DNA of 64,000 nucleotides from Zantedeschia hybrid cultivar (taxonomy: Eukaryota; Streptophyta; Magnoliopsida; Alismatales; Araceae): positions 52,219,501-52,283,500 of the forward strand of contig JARZZO010000016.1 in NCBI GenBank assembly GCA_030544215.1, written 5' to 3'. A model generated the notes under the pieces. The model saw nothing but the letters and a program-made list of their open reading frames with translations. It did not search any database and was not told the DNA's origin. The first letter of the stretch is position 1, and each line of letters opens with the position of its first letter. The position numbers and the translations under genes were made by a program. This document shows positions 59,680 through 64,000 of the stretch, in pieces.

Positions 59680-61030
59680 GGGCTTTTGTACTTTTTCCTT
59701 TTCATGTATCATGTACAAAATACTTTTGATATATACATGAAACTTTTGGGCTCCAATTTCGTGTTCCTGTGCTTATCTTGCATCCTGTACAACACTTAAC
59801 AAACAGGTTAAGTATCTGTTTAGGCTTAGCCCCTTGCCTGACCAAATAAATGGTCAATTAATCTTTTCCTTGAATAAATGGTCAAGGGGCATAGCCTTTA
59901 TTAACAAAGGTAATAAGAATAATCAGATTTAAGCAAAATGCAACATACAAGCAAACAGATGCTCACTGAAAAATAAAATGAATGAAACACACTAAATGCC
60001 ACAAGCAAATGCTAATTGAAATATTTTTGTGGTTTTGAAATATTCATTTTCGTTTGGGTTTTGAGATGTATATATATTTTTTTTGAATTTTTGACTATGC
60101 AATTTTTTTTGAATTTTGACATATACAATTTTTTTGAATTTTTGACATATACAATTTTTTTTGAATTTTTGACATATACAATTTTTTTGAATTTTTGACA
60201 TATGCAATTTTTTTTGAATTTTTGACATATACAATTTTTTTGAATTTTTGACATATGTAATTTTTGACTAAAAGACCAGTATGGTACTTAGATCAAAAGA
60301 TCATATTCATTTATTAACTTAATTTCCAAATTGTTCTTTAACAACTTAACTTAAAACCCATCGTGTTTGAACTTGTGTTTCCATTCGTGATCCCATTTGA
60401 TGATTTGACCCTTAGTCAATCTAAGCCATTCTTTAAGCTTGAAGTACACCTCTTTGGAAAGAAAAGAAGAATAGATTTAGAAAGCCCATGAGAAGGTTCC
60501 GGAGACTTAAAAAGATGTCCCTTTCTAACCCTAATATCTGTTGGGGTTCGGTCATTTTCTTTCCGGGGTATTTATCGACCTTGCGTTCTCTTTTGTTTCA
60601 TTTCATGGCCTTGATGTAACGTTTGTAGTGTAATGGCCTTTTGATTTTGAATTTGGCTTTTTGCCTTGCTTTTGCTTTTCTATTCTTTTCTTTCTTTGCT
60701 TTGCTTTGGAACGGATCTCCCCCATTTTTTTATGACGGCCTCCTACTAAGATGACGGGTATTCTTGGTAGTCTATTTTAAGCCTCGTTCCGACATCATGG
60801 GCCGAGTGTAAAACAGAATTTTATTTAAAAAGGAATGATTTGTACTTTATACTTTTGGTCAAGCTTTTGATATTCTTAAGGACTTGGCATCTCTTGTTAT
60901 TCACGAATCAAACGTATCAGTGTGTGCAGTAATGGGTTTGAAGTTAAATTATTAAGACTAACAAAGAAATTTGAGTTTATAAATTTTCTGATTCCACCGG
61001 TCTTTGTACCATACTGATCGACTCTTTAAC
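59680..61030. other. Convergent 3' region between gene B and pol
   Basis: No gene apart from the tandem array at 60077-60262. Gene B (plus) and pol (minus) converge here, so their transcripts would end toward each other. AT-rich and pyrimidine-rich stretches are present, but no single clear poly(A) site. Confidence 0.55.
60077..60262. repeat. Tandem array of ~27-bp units (TTTTTTTGAATTTTTGACATATACAA)
   Basis: About seven head-to-tail copies differing at single bases (for example ATGCAA for TACAA) and in T-run length. It translates into lysine/isoleucine-rich periodic ORFs on both strands, which are not genes. Arrays at this site, between pol and the 3' LTR, are a known habit of Tat/Ogre elements and can seed satellite DNA. 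Confidence 0.9.
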
Positions 61031-64000
61031 TTAAGGGTAGTATTTCTTAAGGTGTAAACCATTCCAGGGATGATTTAGCTCTTCTCCTTCTGCATTAACC
61101 AAACGATAAGCATTACCAGGATAAGCGTGCGATACAACATAAGGTCCTTCCCAGTTGGGTTGGAGCTTAGAACGCGGACCACCAGGTTTTACAAAAATTC
61201 TTTTAACAACCATTTCACCGACTTTGAACTTTCGTTCAATGACTTTCTTTTGATAAAAACGTGCTAATCTGTTTTGATAAACTTTTGCATGATTAGCAGC
61301 TGACCATCTTTTCTCGTCTAAAAGTTCCAATTGAGCAAGAAGTGCTGAACGATGTTCATCAATGGAAAATTCCTTGTTCAATTGTACTCTTAATGACGGT
61401 ATAAGGATTTCATATGGAACTACCGCCTCCATTCCAAATGTTAAGGAATAAGGAGTTTGCCCAGTAGGCGTGCGGATTGAAGTTCGGTAGGCCCATAAAG
61501 CCTCAACCAATTTTTCTGGCCAATCTGCGAATTTGTTAGATTTACACGTCTTTTTGATAATTTTTATCAAAGTCTTATTAGTTGCCTCTGCTTGGCCATT
61601 GCCTTGCGGATAATAAGGAGATGAATGATGCAATGCAATTTTATACCTGTTGCAGAGGTCCTTCAATTCCTGTGACACGAACTGCGGTCCGTTGTCGGTG
61701 ACGATGGTACTTGGAATTCCGAATCTTGTGATGATGTTCTTCATGATGAATTTGCAGACGGTTGATGCTTTGATCTCCACGTACGCTTCAGCTTCTGCCC
61801 ACTTGGTGAAGTATTCCGTTGCCGTGAGAATGAAAGATTTTTGCTTGATGCCGGAATCTGGGTTACCAAGAGGTCCAATAATGTCGAAAGCCCACATGGA
61901 GAAAGGCCATGGGGAAGAAACAGGATGGAGTGAAGATGCAGGAGAATGAATTTTGTCGGCGTGAAGTTGACACTTGGCATACCTACGGACATATCCTACG
62001 CAGTCTTCTTCCATGGTTGGCCAATAAAATCCTTGTCTAAGGATCTTCTTTGCTAGCATCTGTCCATTGACATGGCCACCACAAACTCCACTATGAGCTC
62101 CTTCCATAACCTTCCAAAGCTCATCCTCGTCTAAACATCTCAGAAGAACTCCATCAAAACCTCTTTTGTATAATGCTCCCCCAACTAGGGTGTATCGTTG
62201 AGCAACTCTCCTGATAGCTCTTTTTTCCTCAGTTGTAGCTTCTTCAGGATACGATTGATCTTCACAATATTTTGCAATCTCATAATACCATGGCTTCTGT
62301 TCATCATCCATCTCTTCTAACAGCTCCATCAACATGATTTCTCTTTTCTCCACGATACTTCCATCTTTGAATTTCTTCAGCAACTTCTCCTTAGTTCTAA
62401 GAAATGAAGGATCTTTCACGGCGGGTGAAAGACGCCTATGAACTATGATTGATTCAGATTGCTTGCTGATAGGAAAATCAAGAGAAGATGCAAGTGAAGC
62501 TAGAGCGTCAGCTAAGATGTTTTGATTTCTAGGGACATGGACAAAGATCAACTTTGTGAAAAGCTTCGAATAAGCAGAAGTAAGTTCTTGATATGGCTTG
62601 AGCTTGGGATCAAGAGTTCGATACTTGGTCAGCACTTGGCGAAGAATTAATTGGCTATCACCTACAATCCTGAGTTTGGTGGCACCATGAAAATGAGCAG
62701 CCTCGAGACCAGCAAGAAGTGCCTCGTATTCAGCTATGTTATTGGTGACTGGAAAATCAAGCTGAAAGGCTTGTGGAATGGTGACACCTTCAGGTGATAA
62801 CAGAACGATTCCGATACCCTTTCCATGAGAATTCAGAGCTCCGTCAAAATGCAGAGTCCACAAATCATCTCTGATTTGATTTACGGACATCAGTTCCTCA
62901 TCCGGAAACTCTGATCGCACTGGATCAAATCGAGGAAGGGGATGATGAGCGAGATGTTCTGCTATGGCATAGCCCTTGATTGCTTTCTGTTGAATGTAAA
63001 TGATATCGAATTGGGATAGAAAGCTTTGCCATCGCGCTAACCTATCAGTAAGAACAGATTTCTCCAGAAGGAATTTGATCGGATTCATCCTAGCGATGAG
63101 GTGGACTTCATGGGCCAGAAAATAATACTTCAATTTCTGCACAACCCAAACTAATGCTGCACATGTTTTCTCCATCGCCGTATATCTCTGTTCAGCGGGG
63201 TTGAGAAGTTTAGAGAGATAGTAGGCTGCCCTCTCTTTTCCTTCTTCATCTTCTTGTGCTAGGACAGCCCCCACTGCATCATCCAGGACTGAAATATAAA
63301 GTATCAATAGTTTGCCTGGAGATGGTGGTCTCAAAACAGGAGGACTTGCCAAATAGTCCTTTAATCCATCAAATGCCTCCTGACACTTATCGTCCCAATT
63401 GAATTTGACTCCTGGCTTGGTAAGCTCATAGAACGGCTTACACCTTTGTGAGTGCTGGGAGACAAAGCGGCGAATAAATTGTAACCTCCCGATTAATCCT
63501 CTTAACTCTTTCAAGTTTTTGGGAGGTGGCATTTCTCTGATAGCCTTCGCCTTATTGGGATCGATCTCAATTCCCCGTTTGCTGACAATGAATCCAAGCA
63601 ATTTCCCTGAAGATACCCCGAATACACATTTCTTGGGATTCATCTTCAACTGGTACTCTCTCGATCTCTCTAATACCCTTGCCAAAACTTTGGCATGCTC
63701 AGCCTTCGTTTTAGACTTAACCAATAAGTCATCCACATACACTTCCAAATCTATATGCATCATGTCATGAAATATTGCCATCATAGCCCTTTGATAAGTG
63801 GCTCCAGCGTTCTTCAATCCAAATGGCATGACGACATAACAATATGTTCCCCAAGGTGTAGTGAATGAAGTCTTCTCTTGATCCTCTTCTGCCAACTTAA
63901 TCTGGTTGTATCCTGAAAATCCATCCATAAATGATAACGTCTCATAGCCAGCAGTGTTATCGATGAGTACATCAATATGAGGCAATGGAAAATCATCTTT
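61031..64000 (-). CDS. Tat-lineage gypsy pol polyprotein (RT, RNase H, second RNase H, integrase), N-terminus outside window
   Basis: Open from the window edge to TAA at 61031, about 989 residues visible; the true start is beyond 64000. Order: reverse transcriptase with GYNQI, VMPFGLKNAGATYQ and YVDD (codons near 63739-63728); the RT-linked RNase H (AVGAVLAQEDEEG); a second, Tat-type RNase H with D, E, D, D at LHFDGALN, IAEYEALLAG, GDSQLI and ADALASLAS; integrase with HSGVCGGH, the acid triad at AFDIIGPL, VTDNGPQF and GNGQAEATNK; and a C-terminal barrel (WEGPYVVSHAYPGNAYRL). It reads through without stops. One oddity: the integrase zinc knuckle reads YAKC where the family has CxxC, so one metal ligand is lost. 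Protease and gag must lie to the right. Confidence 0.93.
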   Translation of the reverse strand, partial: KDDFPLPHIDVLIDNTAGYETLSFMDGFSGYNQIKLAEEDQEKTSFTTPWGTYCYVVMPFGLKNAGATYQRAMMAIFHDMMHIDLEVYVDDLLVKSKTKAEHAKVLARVLERSREYQLKMNPKKCVFGVSSGKLLGFIVSKRGIEIDPNKAKAIREMPPPKNLKELRGLIGRLQFIRRFVSQHSQRCKPFYELTKPGVKFNWDDKCQEAFDGLKDYLASPPVLRPPSPGKLLILYISVLDDAVGAVLAQEDEEGKERAAYYLSKLLNPAEQRYTAMEKTCAALVWVVQKLKYYFLAHEVHLIARMNPIKFLLEKSVLTDRLARWQSFLSQFDIIYIQQKAIKGYAIAEHLAHHPLPRFDPVRSEFPDEELMSVNQIRDDLWTLHFDGALNSHGKGIGIVLLSPEGVTIPQAFQLDFPVTNNIAEYEALLAGLEAAHFHGATKLRIVGDSQLILRQVLTKYRTLDPKLKPYQELTSAYSKLFTKLIFVHVPRNQNILADALASLASSLDFPISKQSESIIVHRRLSPAVKDPSFLRTKEKLLKKFKDGSIVEKREIMLMELLEEMDDEQKPWYYEIAKYCEDQSYPEEATTEEKRAIRRVAQRYTLVGGALYKRGFDGVLLRCLDEDELWKVMEGAHSGVCGGHVNGQMLAKKILRQGFYWPTMEEDCVGYVRRYAKCQLHADKIHSPASSLHPVSSPWPFSMWAFDIIGPLGNPDSGIKQKSFILTATEYFTKWAEAEAYVEIKASTVCKFIMKNIITRFGIPSTIVTDNGPQFVSQELKDLCNRYKIALHHSSPYYPQGNGQAEATNKTLIKIIKKTCKSNKFADWPEKLVEALWAYRTSIRTPTGQTPYSLTFGMEAVVPYEILIPSLRVQLNKEFSIDEHRSALLAQLELLDEKRWSAANHAKVYQNRLARFYQKKVIERKFKVGEMVVKRIFVKPGGPRSKLQPNWEGPYVVSHAYPGNAYRLVNAEGEELNHPWNGLHLKKYYP

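Larger units (their letters stand above)
52242..64000 (-). mobile_element. Ty3/gypsy element of the Tat/Ogre lineage with antisense genes, 5' end outside window
   Basis: In element (minus) orientation the visible parts are pol (64000 to 61031), a ~7.5-kb region holding two plus-strand genes, a purine-rich tract (53475 to 53461) and a 3' LTR (53460 to about 52242). The lineage call rests on a second, plant-type RNase H domain after the RT-linked one, which is the mark of Tat elements. The family is known to carry extra ORFs, some antisense, between pol and the 3' LTR, and tandem repeats in the same region. It appears to be inserted in the copia leader DNA. Confidence 0.85.

Noticed and set aside
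59992..60254. Periodic Lys/Ile/Cys-rich ORFs
   Set aside because: They are translations of the 27-bp tandem array.

Overview
The window reads as nuclear DNA from a flowering plant, probably a monocot. Almost everything is layered transposable elements, and there is one clearly intact host gene. The monocot call rests on that gene (16451-17851, an intronless pentatricopeptide-repeat protein), which has the very GC-rich 5' half and falling GC gradient usual in monocot genes. Elsewhere the DNA is AT-rich. I see no rRNA, tRNA, CRISPR or organelle gene.

Layout. (1) 1-14.5 kb: a nest. An Athila-type Ty3/gypsy remnant (integrase end, 3' region and LTR, 11.25-14.5 kb) was hit by a non-coding LTR element with 3.58-kb LTRs and only 746 bp between them. 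Its 5' LTR was in turn hit by a 4.87-kb LTR-like insertion that carries a family of short hairpins. (2) 14.5-16.4 kb: a decayed ORF with 11-residue repeats. (3) 16.4-18.2 kb: the PPR gene. (4) 18.2-22 kb: a fold-back MITE and a LINE RNase H remnant. (5) 22-32.3 kb: two diverged copies of a ~1.5-kb repeat. One holds an exactly 3000-bp TG...CA insertion with GAAGG target duplications; the other is the empty site. A poly(A)-tailed SINE lies between them. (6) 32.3-46.5 kb: tandem repeats, two dead PIF/Harbinger transposases, a truncated subtilisin-like protease gene, a small PPR-gene fragment and a partial copia LTR. (7) 46.6-52.2 kb: Ty1/copia DNA in the order RNase H, PPT, LTR, PBS, 5' internal region, with an inverted 1590-bp solo LTR inside the RNase H.

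(8) 52.2-64 kb is the most interesting part. It is a Tat/Ogre-lineage Ty3/gypsy element on the minus strand (reverse transcriptase, two RNase H domains, integrase; 5' end outside the window). Between its pol and its 3' LTR it carries two plus-strand genes, antisense to pol, for plant mobile domain (PMD)-like proteins. One has 2 exons with a TATA box and AATAAA signals. The other has 7 exons joined by phase-0 GT-AG introns and a coiled-coil tail, and is broken by one stop codon. Around these genes lie 15 copies of a short hairpin unit: conserved arms AAACGCGTC and GACGCCTTTC separated by exactly 10 variable bases. They occur in the LTR, both promoter regions and one intron, and in no exon. Unrelated hairpin families with the same design occur in the other two large LTR-like insertions. 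I consider these fixed-spacer hairpins and the antisense PMD gene pair the best candidates for something undescribed.
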